Shown here in pieces: positions 8,895 through 18,215 of a stretch of 64,000 nucleotides of DNA (position 1 is the first letter of the stretch; every line of letters begins with the position of its first letter). The stretch is taken from contig JBJXGA010000535.1 in NCBI GenBank assembly GCA_046152955.1, positions 1 to 64,000 of the forward strand, given 5' to 3'. Below the pieces are notes generated by a model. That model did no database searches. It saw only the letters and a list, made by a program, of their open reading frames with translations, and had not been told where the DNA came from. The DNA comes from SIAF01 sp046152955 (GTDB lineage: Bacteria > Planctomycetota > Planctomycetia > Planctomycetales > Planctomycetaceae). The position numbers and the translations under genes were made by a program.

Positions 8895-9649
8895 TCACGG
8901 CAAAACCACGCACACGAGCTGCGTGTCGCTGCGGGCATAGACACAGTTGCCTGCGCAGTCGGGGTGGGCCCAGGTTGGATCGATGATGTTCGCGCGGCAC
9001 TCTTCCTGCGGTCCGTCGGGACTCAAACGCACGAGGATCAAGTCGCCGTCGGAGTTGAGTGCCAGCGCGCGATCCTCGTCGTTCAACCAGACGAGCGTCG
9101 CATGCGGATTGCGCCCCCTGGGAGTCAGTTGATTCTGATCGCCCCACAACTTCTTGCCGGTCGCCAGTTCGAAACAGGTCAGGCCATGCCGCTTGTCGAT
9201 CAGGTAGACATGGCCGTCGCGAGTGAGGGGTTGGGCCATCAGGGCGCGGAGGTTGCGGCGATCTTCCCAGGCGATGGCAGCCTCCTCCGTGGCGGCCACA
9301 GGGCGGATCGCTCTGGTCCCGTCGTAATAACTGATGACGATCACCATCCCCTCGTGAAACACCGGATCGGCGATGGACGTGCCGAAATTCACTTCAAACG
9401 GAATCGACCAGAGCAATCGTCCCGTCCTCGGGTCCAGGCCGCGGACGTGATTCGGGGTCCAGCCCACCATGTCGGTGGACCCGTGGCGATCGATCAGGAT
9501 CGGCGTCGCATAACCGGCGCCGTCGGAGAGGCCGCGCCAGCGTTCCTCACCGGACTCCAGATCGAACGCCGCATAACAGCCGTCCGGTTCCAGCCCGGCA
9601 TGCACGATCAGCAGATTCTGGAAGATCGCGGGCATCGTTGTACCAGTCC
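8895..9649 (-). pseudogene. C-terminal fragment of a PQQ-type beta-propeller protein
   Basis: From the ATG at 9635 the frame gives 246 residues of BamB/PQQ-like propeller. The blades show the repeating pattern of FDLESGEERW, LDPRTGRLLW and FELATGKKLW, each closing with a Trp. There is no signal peptide and the first blades are missing, although such proteins are normally exported and over 400 residues long. Immediately upstream, in another frame, the DNA reads YRVIRGGDWYN, the C-terminal motif of an FGE-like protein. The propeller has thus been joined to a broken FGE-like gene by a deletion or rearrangement. I treat it as a remnant; translation from the internal ATG cannot be excluded. Confidence 0.65.
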
Positions 9650-10090
9650 CCGCCGCGAATCACTCGATATCGTCCACTTTTCGGGCCGGGGGATCGTCGG
9701 TGGGTGAATCGTGATAGTAGCGGCGATCAAACCGGTCCGCGCACCATTGGAACAGGTTGCCGTGCATGTCATACAGGCCGAATGCGTTCGGCGCATACGA
9801 CCCCACGATCTGCGTGCGGTTGAGAAACGGGCCTTTTTCGGCATCTCCCAAAGGATATGCCCTGTTGAAATTGGCCTGCGTGGAGGAGAGTGCATCGCCG
9901 AAAGAAAACGTCGTCTTCGTACCAGCCCGGCAGGCGTATTCCCACTCGGCTTCCGTCGGCAGACAATACACGCGGCCGGCTTTTTGTTCCGCCGCCAGGT
10001 CCGTCAGTTTCCGACAAAACTCGACCGCCTGATGCCAGGTGATTCCATCCACTGGCAACCGTGATTCGTCGATCGGCTCCGGAAGACTGG
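9641..10090 (-). pseudogene. Broken FGE-sulfatase (SUMF1) domain fragment
   Basis: The minus strand encodes the middle of a formylglycine-generating-enzyme-like domain: PVDGITWHQAVEFC, LPTEAEWEYACRAGT, and NAFGLYDMHGNLFQWCADRF. It ends in DDIE followed by a stop at 9660. In the neighbouring frame the expected continuation YRVIRGGDWYN is present, so a frameshift near 9668 separates them. After that motif the sequence becomes PQQ-propeller. The N-terminal part of the domain is also lost beyond about 10090, next to the divergent gene at 10203. The gene is therefore broken at both ends and shifted. The C-terminal active-site Cys pair of true FGE is missing. Confidence 0.65.
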
Positions 10091-10202
10091 AAGAGATACA
10101 CGCAGGACGAAGAACCGCAACACGAAACATCGACATGGAGTTTCGCGGCGTGAAGTTGCCCTGAACGATTCGACCCGACCGCACTGCCAAAGGACGATTG
10201 CC

Positions 10203-11153
10203 ATGCGACGCTTCCACAAGTTTTTCCCTGCGTATTTCGTACCCTGGATTGTGGCGCTGGGACTGTTCCCTGTCGCCTGGATGGGTTCCGGCGGACAGCA
10301 CGACTGTCTCCCGGCCGAGCCGATTCCGGTCGAACAGGCGGGGGACCATTTCGTGAATTTCGTCTTGAACGAAATCGAATTGGCCCGCGAGAAGCTACCG
10401 GCGATGGCGGCGGCCGCGGACCTGGCCGTGGAACGGATTGTGAATCGGGATGGACAATTCCTGTCCGCCGGAGATCAGAGTTTTTCGCTCGAACCGGTCT
10501 GGCGCGCGGGAGGGATCGCCTTTGCCCGGCAGTATCTGCCGGAGAAGCAGACCGCCGTCAAGGCGGTGGAGGCGGCCGGCGATGAGATCCCCTACTATCG
10601 CACCAGGGAGTTTGTTGAACATTTCACCGTCCAGCAGGCCGGGAAAAACGACGTCGTGCTGGTGGGCTTCGAGAATGAGAAGCAGGAACAACAGCGGCTG
10701 ATTCCGCTGGTCGAGCAACTCCTCAAAGAGGGCGCCCTCGTGGTCTTTTTCGGATCCGACGCAGGGTCCAAAAAACGGCCCAGTGGATCGCTGAAGCACG
10801 ACGAACCCGGCAGACGGCGTTCGCCCGGTTGATTCACGGCCTGGCGCCGGAGGGGCTGCCCGGCGATCCGGGTTTCTTCACCGTCTTCAGCGAAGGGAAC
10901 GCCTACTACCCTCAGATGGACAAAGCGTGCCAGAAGGGGGACGTGGCGTTCTTCTACGATCTTCACGATCGGTCTGTTTGGATTCGCAATCTGGCTGTGG
11001 ACGTTTGTCTTCGACTGGATGTTTCCCTGGACAGGGGGAGACACAGCCCTCCGCCTGAGATTGCCCAATACGCGGACGCGGTTACTCGTCTGGCGCGGCC
11101 ACAGCCAGGCGAACTTCGACGCCAATCTGGAACTGTTGGAAACCACGACCTGA
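10203..11153 (+). pseudogene. Membrane-anchored protein gene with two compensating frameshifts
   Basis: The first segment opens with a signal-like MRRFHKFFPAYFVPWIVALG and runs in one frame to VVFFGSDAGSKK. At the A6 run 10770-10775 the protein-like reading moves to the -1 frame (QKTAQWIAEARR to GDVAFFYDLH), while the first frame hits a stop at 10830. Near 10965 it returns to the first frame, where a hydrophobic helix (IGLFGFAIWLWTFVFDWMF) and a cytoplasmic-like tail run to a stop at 11151-11153. Out-of-frame stretches are Arg/Ser-rich, in-frame ones are not. The reconstructed product has about 316 residues, with an N-terminal signal and one C-terminal membrane segment. I do not recognise the family. 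Either two sequencing errors or real decay would explain it; the decayed neighbourhood favours decay. Confidence 0.6.
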
Positions 11154-11228
11154 CTGGCCGTAAAGCGGCTGGGGAGTTGACGAGCGTCGCCCTCCCGAAA
11201 AGTGCGTGTGACTGCTCGTGCCGAATGA

Positions 11229-14200
11229 TCAATCGCCACTTGTGGGGCCTGGCGCTGGTTTCTTCGCCGCTTGCCAATCGGTGAAGCCCTGGATGACGTA
11301 ATAGAACACCGGCGTCAGGAAGATGCCAAAGGCGGTGACCCCGAGCATGCCGGCGAACACTGCGGTTCCCAAGGTGCGGCGCATTTCCGCACCGGCACCA
11401 TGCGCGACCATCAGAGGGACGACCCCCAAAACAAAGGCGAACGAGGTCATGATGATTGGGCGGAGGCGGCTGCGGCAAGCAGCCATCGTCGCGTCGAAAC
11501 GTGATAATCCCGATTCGCGGCTGGCCTTGGCGAAGGCCACGATGAGGATGGCATTTTTACACGCCAGCCCCACAAGCACAATAAAACCCACTTGCACGAA
11601 AATATTGATGTCTGAGTGAATCAGGGCCACGCCCACAAGTGCGCTGAGAATGCACATCGGCACAACCAGGATCACCGCCAGCGGGAGCGAGTAGTTCTCG
11701 TATTGGGCGGCGAGCACAAGGAATACCAGGATCACCGCACCGGCAAAGGCGAAGTATGCCGCGCTTCCCTCTTGAAGCTGCAGAAACGTCAATTCGGTCC
11801 ACTCATAGGTCATGTTCTGTGCGAGTTCGTGTTCGGCCAGGCCACCCACACCAGCGATCACAGTGCCGGTGCTGACTCCCGGAAGAGCGGCGCCATTGAG
11901 GGCCGCAGCGGTTCGCATATTGTACCGTGTGATCATCAGCGGACCTCCGACGTCTTCAATCGTGGCCAGGGTGCCTAGAGGAACCATCTCCCCCTGAGTG
12001 TTCCTGACTTTGAGCAGCTTGATCAGGTCTGCGTCAATTCGGTAGGGGGCATCGGCTTGCAGGTTGACCTGCCACGTGCGCCCGAACCGATTAAAATCGT
12101 TAACGTAGTAGCCTCCCAGGTAGACCTGGAGCGTGTTGAACACGTCTCCCAGGGGAACCTGCATGCTCTTGCATTTGGTCCGGTCGATGTCGATGTAGAG
12201 CTGCGGGGTGTTTGCCCGGAAACTGCTGAACAGTCCGGCGATCCCGGGCAGGCTCCGCCCTTTGTCCGACATGTTCTCGGCCTGTCCCTGGAGCATATCG
12301 AGCGGCAGGTCTCCGTTGTCTTTGACCATCAGCTTGAAGCCCCCGGCATTGCCCAGACCGTCGACCGCTGGGGCACCGAACACGGCCACCTGCGCCTCAA
12401 CGATCTCCGTGTAGAATTGACGTTGCAGTTTTCGGGCGATTTGTTCACCGTACAGTTCCGGATCGTGCCGATGCTCAAATTCATCAAGGATCAGGAACAG
12501 CGACCCCAGGTTCGAGCCAATGGCGTTGAGCACGAACGAGTTGCCTGGAATTCCGATGGTGTGGCTGACTCCCTTGGTCTGCAGGGCGATTTGCTCGATC
12601 CTGGCAACGGCAGCCACGGTCCTTTCAAGAGAGGCGGAATCGGGCAACTGCACGTCTACGACCAGGTAACCCTTATCCTGCGCGGGAATAAACCCGGTGG
12701 GAATGCGCGTGAAGCCCAGGTAGGTGAGTCCAATCAGACCACCATAAATCAGCAACACGATGGCCGACATGCGGAGCAATCCCCCGACGCCCCGCCCGTA
12801 GAATCTTGTCACCCAGTCGAAGCCCCGGTTGAACCACTGGAAAAAACGCGACAGGATGCGATTTGCAGCACGAGAGATCCACCAACCCAGGGCCATGCCG
12901 GGCAGCCACAAACCGCCCCAAGCCAGCCAGCGGATCCAAGGTGCATCTCCATCCTGAGCTCCACCCACCAGGTCGGGAAACGCGAACCGCTGCAGCAGTG
13001 TCGCCCCCAGCCAACCTGCCAATAGCGCATAGCCCCACCAGGGAAGCGCCTCGCGGTGGTGTCCCTGCCCCTCACCCCCGTGCTGGTAATTGCGAAAGAT
13101 CATCACAGCGCGGGAGGGGGTCATGGTCATGGCATTGACGGCCGAAATGATCATTGAGGCGGCGATCGTCAGTGCAAATTGCCGATAAAACTGCCCGCTG
13201 ATCCCTCCCAACAGGGCGGTGGGCAGGAACACGGAGCACAAGACCAGCGTGATAGCGATGATCGCACCGGTGATCTCACCCATGGCCCGGATCGTCGCCG
13301 TGCGGGCATCCAGTCCCTCGGCCAGCTTCTGCTCCACGGCTTCCAGCACCACGATGGCGTCATCCACTACAATTCCGATTGCCAGCACCAGACCGAACAA
13401 CGTCAGGTTGTTCAGCGTGAATCCCATCAGGTACATCACAGCGAAGGTGCCGATCAACGACACGGGGACGTCGATCATCGGGAGAATCATGGCCCGCCAG
13501 TCCTGCAGGAACAGCAGGACAACGATCGCCACCAGGATCACTGCGTCGCGGAGAGTGTGGAACACTTCCGCGACCGATTCTTTAATGAAGGGGGTGGTGT
13601 CATAGACGATGTCATAGCGGACCCCTTCAGGGAACGTGCGGGAAAGTTCCCGCATCCGCTTTCGGATGCGGTCGGCGGTCTCCAGGGCGTTAGAGCCGGG
13701 GAGTTGAAAGAGCGATAAACCGACCGACGGACTGCCGTCAAGAGTGCATCGCGTGTCCTGGTTCTTGGCCCCCAGTTCTGTGGAAGACAAGTCGCGGAGT
13801 CGGACCAATTCTCCCGATTCACCAGTCTTGACGATGATCTGCTCGAACTGTTCGGGTTCGGTGAGCCGCCCGAGAGTACTCAGGGTGTACTGGAAGTCCT
13901 GTCCTTCGGGGACCGGCTGCTGGCCGATCTGGCCGGCAGCAACCTGAACGTTCTGCTCCTGAAGCGCCTGAACCACGTCGCCAGCGGTCAGTCCATGGGA
14001 GGCGAGCCGGTCTGGATTCAGCCAGACGCGCATACTGTAGTCCTGCTGCCCCAGGAAGCCGACGTCCCCCACTCCTGTGAGGCGCGCCAATTCGTCCTTG
14101 ACCTGAATCGTTGCGAAGTTGCTGAGGTACAATTGGTCGTACCTGGGCTGGCTGGTCGCAGGATCGACTTCGGACGTGAAATTGACCACCAGCAGGATGC

Positions 14201-14603
14201 TGGGTGATTTCTTCTTAGTCGAGACTCCGATCGCCTTGACCGCGTCGGGGAGTGACGGAAGCGCCAGGTTCACGCGATTCTGGACAAGCACCTGGGCCAT
14301 ATCGAGGTTGGTGCCCAATTCGAACGTGACGGTCAGCACATAACCACCGTCGTTCGTGGACTGCGACGACATGTAGAGCATCCGTTCGACGCCGTTGACT
14401 TGCTGCTCGATCGGAGCTGCGACCGTATCACGAACTACGATTGCGCTGGCGCCGGGATAATTGCAGGAGACTTGAACCGTCGGCGGGGTGATCTCGGGAT
14501 ATTGGGCAACAGGCAATACGCCCAACGCTGCCAATCCCGCCAACATGATCACCACGGAGATGACGACCCCCAAGACAGGGCGATCGATGAAGAACCGAGC
14601 CAT
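11229..14603 (-). CDS. RND multidrug efflux permease (HAE1/AcrB family)
   Basis: This 1124-residue inner-membrane permease begins MARFFIDRPVLGVVISVVIM, typical of AcrB/MexB-type proteins. It has the QYPEITPPTVQV stretch, the VVDDAIVVLEAVEQ motif carrying the paired Asp of the proton relay in TM4, and the late LVGLACKNAILIVAFA motif. It should use the proton gradient to drive drugs or solvents from the periplasm through an outer-membrane channel. The protein is longer than the usual 1030-1060 residues. The excess lies at about residues 510-600 between the two halves and contains two additional hydrophobic stretches around WWGYALLAGWLGATLL and WLPGMALGWWIS. It lies 17 bases after the adaptor gene. 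No outer-membrane factor or regulator gene is present nearby. Confidence 0.95.
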   Translation of the reverse strand: MARFFIDRPVLGVVISVVIMLAGLAALGVLPVAQYPEITPPTVQVSCNYPGASAIVVRDTVAAPIEQQVNGVERMLYMSSQSTNDGGYVLTVTFELGTNLDMAQVLVQNRVNLALPSLPDAVKAIGVSTKKKSPSILLVVNFTSEVDPATSQPRYDQLYLSNFATIQVKDELARLTGVGDVGFLGQQDYSMRVWLNPDRLASHGLTAGDVVQALQEQNVQVAAGQIGQQPVPEGQDFQYTLSTLGRLTEPEQFEQIIVKTGESGELVRLRDLSSTELGAKNQDTRCTLDGSPSVGLSLFQLPGSNALETADRIRKRMRELSRTFPEGVRYDIVYDTTPFIKESVAEVFHTLRDAVILVAIVVLLFLQDWRAMILPMIDVPVSLIGTFAVMYLMGFTLNNLTLFGLVLAIGIVVDDAIVVLEAVEQKLAEGLDARTATIRAMGEITGAIIAITLVLCSVFLPTALLGGISGQFYRQFALTIAASMIISAVNAMTMTPSRAVMIFRNYQHGGEGQGHHREALPWWGYALLAGWLGATLLQRFAFPDLVGGAQDGDAPWIRWLAWGGLWLPGMALGWWISRAANRILSRFFQWFNRGFDWVTRFYGRGVGGLLRMSAIVLLIYGGLIGLTYLGFTRIPTGFIPAQDKGYLVVDVQLPDSASLERTVAAVARIEQIALQTKGVSHTIGIPGNSFVLNAIGSNLGSLFLILDEFEHRHDPELYGEQIARKLQRQFYTEIVEAQVAVFGAPAVDGLGNAGGFKLMVKDNGDLPLDMLQGQAENMSDKGRSLPGIAGLFSSFRANTPQLYIDIDRTKCKSMQVPLGDVFNTLQVYLGGYYVNDFNRFGRTWQVNLQADAPYRIDADLIKLLKVRNTQGEMVPLGTLATIEDVGGPLMITRYNMRTAAALNGAALPGVSTGTVIAGVGGLAEHELAQNMTYEWTELTFLQLQEGSAAYFAFAGAVILVFLVLAAQYENYSLPLAVILVVPMCILSALVGVALIHSDINIFVQVGFIVLVGLACKNAILIVAFAKASRESGLSRFDATMAACRSRLRPIIMTSFAFVLGVVPLMVAHGAGAEMRRTLGTAVFAGMLGVTAFGIFLTPVFYYVIQGFTDWQAAKKPAPGPTSGD

Positions 14604-14620
14604 GAATTCGCTTTCCGGGG

Positions 14621-15847
14621 CTAGGGTGCGTCTGCAGTGGCGGAGTCGTCCGGTGCCGGAATCTCAGGGGAAGCCTCTCCTCCAGGACGGCTTCGCATGT
14701 CTCCCGGCTTGGCCTCAACCACAACACCGGGACGAACCCGCTGCAGGCCGTCGATGATCACCAGATCCCTGGTTGTCAGGCCCGAAGTCACGACCCTCAG
14801 GCCGTCGTGAAGCTTTCCGATCTGGATCGGCCGCCGCGAGACTTCCTTCTGCTCATCGACCACATAGACAAACTTCTGACCCTGGTCCGTACCTATGGCA
14901 CGAGGGCTGATCAGCAACGACTCCCGTGGGCGGCCGATCGGTACCCGCACCTGTGCAAACAAACCCACATCCAGCACGCGCTCCCCTCTTTCTGGTAGAG
15001 GATTATCGAATTTTCCGCGCACTCGGATCGTCCCGGTTCGAGGATCAACTCGGTTCTCAATGAAGTCAATCATTCCGACGTGAGGATAGTCGTTGTCGAT
15101 GGTCAGGCCCATCTCCACGGGAATCCCGCCATTTCGCTTGCTCTCGAGTTGCCCATCGCGCACTTGCCGTCGCAGCGACAGAAGCGTCGGTTCATCGACG
15201 TTGAAATACACATACATCGGATCGACGCTGACGATGGTCGTGAGGAGGGTCAGGTTGGCTTTGATCAGATTTCCCTGCGTGATTTCAGAACGACTGATTT
15301 TTCCCGCGATCGGCGCGGCAATCCGCGAGAAATCGACGTCCAATTGGGATCGTTCTTGTTTCGATTCGGCGGATTGAACGGCGGCGTCGGCCTCCTTCTT
15401 TGCAGCGTCCGCCCGGTCGTATTCCTCGGCGCTCACCGCCCCTTTTTGCTTCAGCGATTCGACCCGGCTAAAATCTGTATTGGCCTTCGCCTGGTGCGCT
15501 ACCGCGCTGGCCACTTCAGCCCGCGCCGAATCGAGTGCGGCCTGGTATTCCCGATCATCGATCGCGTAAAGCGGCGTTCCCTGTTCCACCTCGGCGCCGT
15601 CCACGAACAGAACTTTGTTCAGAAACCCAGTGACTCGGGCTCGAATCTCAACCGATTCCGCCGCGTCGGTGCGGCCCGTGTATTCGACATAATCTACCAC
15701 TTCCTGCGTCACCGGCCGACTGACGATTACAATGGCCCGCGGGAGTTGCTGCGGTTCAAACGCCCCTTGTGAATGGCTGCAACCTGCCAAAAGTCCGGAG
15801 AGGCACAGGGCCAAGAGAAAGAATGGGTGGAGTTTAGCAACATGCAT
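14621..15847 (-). CDS. RND efflux periplasmic adaptor lipoprotein (AcrA/MexA type)
   Basis: From the ATG at 15847 the protein has 408 residues and a lipoprotein signal (MHVAKLHPFFLLALCLSGLL, lipobox LAGC with Cys23). The membrane-fusion order is visible: the barrel-sandwich half EIRARVTGFLNKVLFVDGAEVEQGTPLY, a helical hairpin rich in Ala, Glu and Lys, the second lipoyl half FSRIAAPIAGKISR, then the beta-barrel and membrane-proximal regions. It should bridge the downstream permease to an outer-membrane channel. The open frame reaches up to 16033, but only this start places the lipobox correctly. The C-terminus is Pro/Ala/Asp-rich. The pair forms an operon with the permease 17 bases downstream. 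Confidence 0.92.
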   Translation of the reverse strand: MHVAKLHPFFLLALCLSGLLAGCSHSQGAFEPQQLPRAIVIVSRPVTQEVVDYVEYTGRTDAAESVEIRARVTGFLNKVLFVDGAEVEQGTPLYAIDDREYQAALDSARAEVASAVAHQAKANTDFSRVESLKQKGAVSAEEYDRADAAKKEADAAVQSAESKQERSQLDVDFSRIAAPIAGKISRSEITQGNLIKANLTLLTTIVSVDPMYVYFNVDEPTLLSLRRQVRDGQLESKRNGGIPVEMGLTIDNDYPHVGMIDFIENRVDPRTGTIRVRGKFDNPLPERGERVLDVGLFAQVRVPIGRPRESLLISPRAIGTDQGQKFVYVVDEQKEVSRRPIQIGKLHDGLRVVTSGLTTRDLVIIDGLQRVRPGVVVEAKPGDMRSRPGGEASPEIPAPDDSATADAP

Positions 15848-15939
15848 GGCGGACTCGCTCGATTGTCTCGCAAATAACTCGGAGTTCATGGTGTTTGAAA
15901 ACAGATCGAAACCGCAGATTCGCCCCTCACCCCACACTC

Positions 15940-15959
15940 TGGCAACGGTCAACTTGCCA
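15940..15959. promoter_or_regulatory. Possible operator upstream of the RND efflux operon
   Basis: TGGCAA and TTGCCA form perfect 6-base arms around an 8-base spacer, about 95 bases upstream of the adaptor start. A dyad of this kind is what a repressor of an efflux operon might bind, but no regulator gene lies in the window and I could not find a convincing -10 box next to it. Confidence 0.3.
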
Positions 15960-16394
15960 AGTCTCTGGTCAGTGTGTGCCAGTTCCGCCCGGAATTGAAA
16001 TGTGACCTCGCAATGCTCGGAATGAATTACCAAAACTCCACTCGCGATGCGGGGCTGCCAGCGATCTTAACAATGGCAGGCACACTCCGCAAAGCGATTG
16101 CAGGAATCCGTGAATTCGGTCCCGTCACTCCTAAAATTGTCCGACTTGATGCAATCAGAATCCCGGGATCTTTTTGAGAGACGCTGAACGCCGGAGCAAT
16201 GCGCCTTTGTATCAGGTCGAATCCGGCCACCTCCAGAAATCCGTTCACCCGGACGAGGCGGTGGTTCAATAGTGGCATTGGGGGGGCGGATCATGGGCAA
16301 GTCCCCCGTCTTTCAGGATCAACACCTTCGCCACGTCGGGATTCAGTTTCCTGGTTGTCGAGCGCGACTGCCGCCGCGCAGGCCAAGGGCGCCT
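15960..16394. other. Intergenic stretch without a recognisable gene
   Basis: Between nuoD and the RND adaptor gene about 430 bases hold only short open frames. None carries a motif that I know, and none looks protein-like in composition. I see no tRNA fold and no T-run terminator. Confidence 0.5.
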
Positions 16395-17633
16395 TTAGCG
16401 GTCGATCTCTCCCATCACCACGTCGAGCGAACCGACGATCGACGGGATGTCGGCGATCAGACATCCCGCGCACAATTTGGCGGTGACCGACAAGTTGCAA
16501 AACGACGAACTCTTGGCCCGGGCTCGGAGCGGGTTGCTGCTGTCGTTTCCGACGATGTAAAAGCCCATCTGCCCCTTGGGGCATTCGGTCTCCAGGTAGG
16601 CCTCCGCGCGGGGGAGCTTGGTGGCCATCTTGAACGGGACGCGGTACGTTCCCGCCGCCTGGTCGTAGCGCTCCATGGCTTGCCGCACCAGACCGATGGA
16701 CTGCACCACCTCGCGCATCCGGACAAAAAACCGGCACCAGTTGTCTCCCAGGACCGCTTCGGGAGGGGCCACGTCGAAGGGGGCGACCGGAATCTCAAAG
16801 CGGTAACCGTCGTACATTCGGGTGTAAATCGGCTCGCCGTCCCGGCGCAGGTCATGGTCCACGCCGCTGCCGCGCAGCACCGGCCCCGAGCAGCCGTGAT
16901 CGATCGCCATCTCGCGCGTCAACACCCCCAGGCCGGCGGTCCGTTTGACGAAGATCTGGTTCGTCGTCAAAAGCGTGTGGTATTCCGGAATCCGCTTTTC
17001 GAGCCAGTCGAGGAACGCCTTGCAGGCCTCCATCCACGACATCGTCTGGGTCATGGGCCGCCCGGTGAGCGACGCCAACCCCGGCGGGATCGTGATCTGC
17101 GTCGGCAGATCATGCGTCGCCCCGCCGATCGTGATGTAGCTGTACGTGAGCCGCGCGCCGCACACTTCTTCGAACAGATCGAGGATGATCTCCCGCTCGC
17201 GAAAGGCGTACAGAAACGGGCTGAAGGTTCCCAGATCGAGGCCATACGCCCCCATTCCGACCAGGTGGCTGGCGATCCGCCCCAACTCAGCGATCATCAC
17301 CCGCAGCACCATTGCCTTTTCGGGAACTTCCATCCCGATCAGCTTCTCGACCGCCAGCGCCCAGCCGAGGTTCATGTTCATCCCGGCCAGATAGTCCATC
17401 CGGTCGGTGTACGGAATCCATTGCTGCGGTGCCAGATTCTCGCCGATCTTTTCGGCGCAGCGATGGAGGTAGCCGATGTGCGGCGTGACTTCGTGGATCA
17501 CTTCGCCGTCGGTCCGGAGCAATAGCCGCAGCACGCCATGCGTGCTGGGGTGTTGCGGCCCCATGTTGACCAGCATTTCGTCGGTGCGCACGTCGAACTC
17601 GACGACGCGCGGATCTTCCAGGGTGATGCTCAT
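16395..17633 (-). CDS. nuoD: NADH-quinone oxidoreductase subunit D
   Basis: NuoD is the 49-kDa subunit of respiratory complex I and forms part of the quinone-binding site in the peripheral arm. The 412-residue protein shows the family hallmarks NMGPQHPSTHGVLRLLL near the N-terminus, IGYLHRCAEKIGE, GRIASHLVGMGAYGLDLG, and the C-terminal CNLSVTAKLCAGCLIADIPS ending VVMGEIDR. The quinone-site His of the HPSTHG loop is present. It begins 12 bases after nuoC and is the last nuo gene here; nuoE-H do not follow. Confidence 0.96.
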   Translation of the reverse strand: MSITLEDPRVVEFDVRTDEMLVNMGPQHPSTHGVLRLLLRTDGEVIHEVTPHIGYLHRCAEKIGENLAPQQWIPYTDRMDYLAGMNMNLGWALAVEKLIGMEVPEKAMVLRVMIAELGRIASHLVGMGAYGLDLGTFSPFLYAFREREIILDLFEEVCGARLTYSYITIGGATHDLPTQITIPPGLASLTGRPMTQTMSWMEACKAFLDWLEKRIPEYHTLLTTNQIFVKRTAGLGVLTREMAIDHGCSGPVLRGSGVDHDLRRDGEPIYTRMYDGYRFEIPVAPFDVAPPEAVLGDNWCRFFVRMREVVQSIGLVRQAMERYDQAAGTYRVPFKMATKLPRAEAYLETECPKGQMGFYIVGNDSSNPLRARAKSSSFCNLSVTAKLCAGCLIADIPSIVGSLDVVMGEIDR

Positions 17634-17645
17634 GGCGAATTCAAC

Positions 17646-18176
17646 TCACTTCCCGCGAATGCCGTGGTATTCCAGCGGAAACTCGTAATCTTTGCGGAGC
17701 GGGTGCCCCTCCCAGTCCTCCGCGCACAGGATGCGCCGCTGGTCGGGATGCCCCAGAAAATTGATCCCCACCAAATCGAACGCTTCCCGCTCATGCCAGT
17801 CGGCAATGGCCCAGACTTCCGAGACGGTAGGAAGTTCGGGCAACACTCCCGCAACACCCCCCTTCCAGCGCGGCAGCTTGACCTTCACCACCAGCTTGTG
17901 CTTGTGGGCGAAACTGTACAGGTGATAAACCACTTCCAGATGCGGTTCGTGGCCATACTTGGCCACTTTTTTGGGATCGGGCTCGCAATAGTCGACCCCG
18001 GTCAGATTGGTCAACAGATCGAAGGCGAGCTGCGGATCGTGCTTCAAATGGCTGGCCACGTCGGCGATGGCGGCCGGTGCGACTTCGATCCAGGGATCCA
18101 GCACATCGAAGTTGCTGCCGGTGATCTGGTCGCCAAACCGGGCGACAAGCTGAGCGTGAATCTCTTGGGGAGTCAT
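17646..18176 (-). CDS. nuoC: NADH-quinone oxidoreductase subunit C
   Basis: NuoC is the 30-kDa subunit of the complex I peripheral arm. The protein has 176 residues from the ATG (MTPQEIHAQLVARFGDQI). It contains the family signature WHEREAFDLVGINFLGHPDQ followed by LCAEDWEGHPLRKDYEFPLEY. The frame continues ten codons up to a TTG at 18206, but I chose the ATG, where homology starts. The gene lies 39 bases downstream of nuoA, where nuoB would normally separate them, and 12 bases upstream of nuoD. Confidence 0.94.
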   Translation of the reverse strand: MTPQEIHAQLVARFGDQITGSNFDVLDPWIEVAPAAIADVASHLKHDPQLAFDLLTNLTGVDYCEPDPKKVAKYGHEPHLEVVYHLYSFAHKHKLVVKVKLPRWKGGVAGVLPELPTVSEVWAIADWHEREAFDLVGINFLGHPDQRRILCAEDWEGHPLRKDYEFPLEYHGIRGK

Positions 18177-18215
18177 ACGAAACAGAGATGGGCAAGGAGG
18201 TGGCAAATCCGAGAA

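Noticed and set aside
10769..10776. Programmed -1 frameshift at AAAAAAC
   Set aside because: The phase is wrong for the classical slippery heptamer, and a second shift is needed downstream, so decay or sequence error is more likely.
16195..16275. tRNA-like TTC and GGTTC patches
   Set aside because: No cloverleaf with matching acceptor stems could be drawn.
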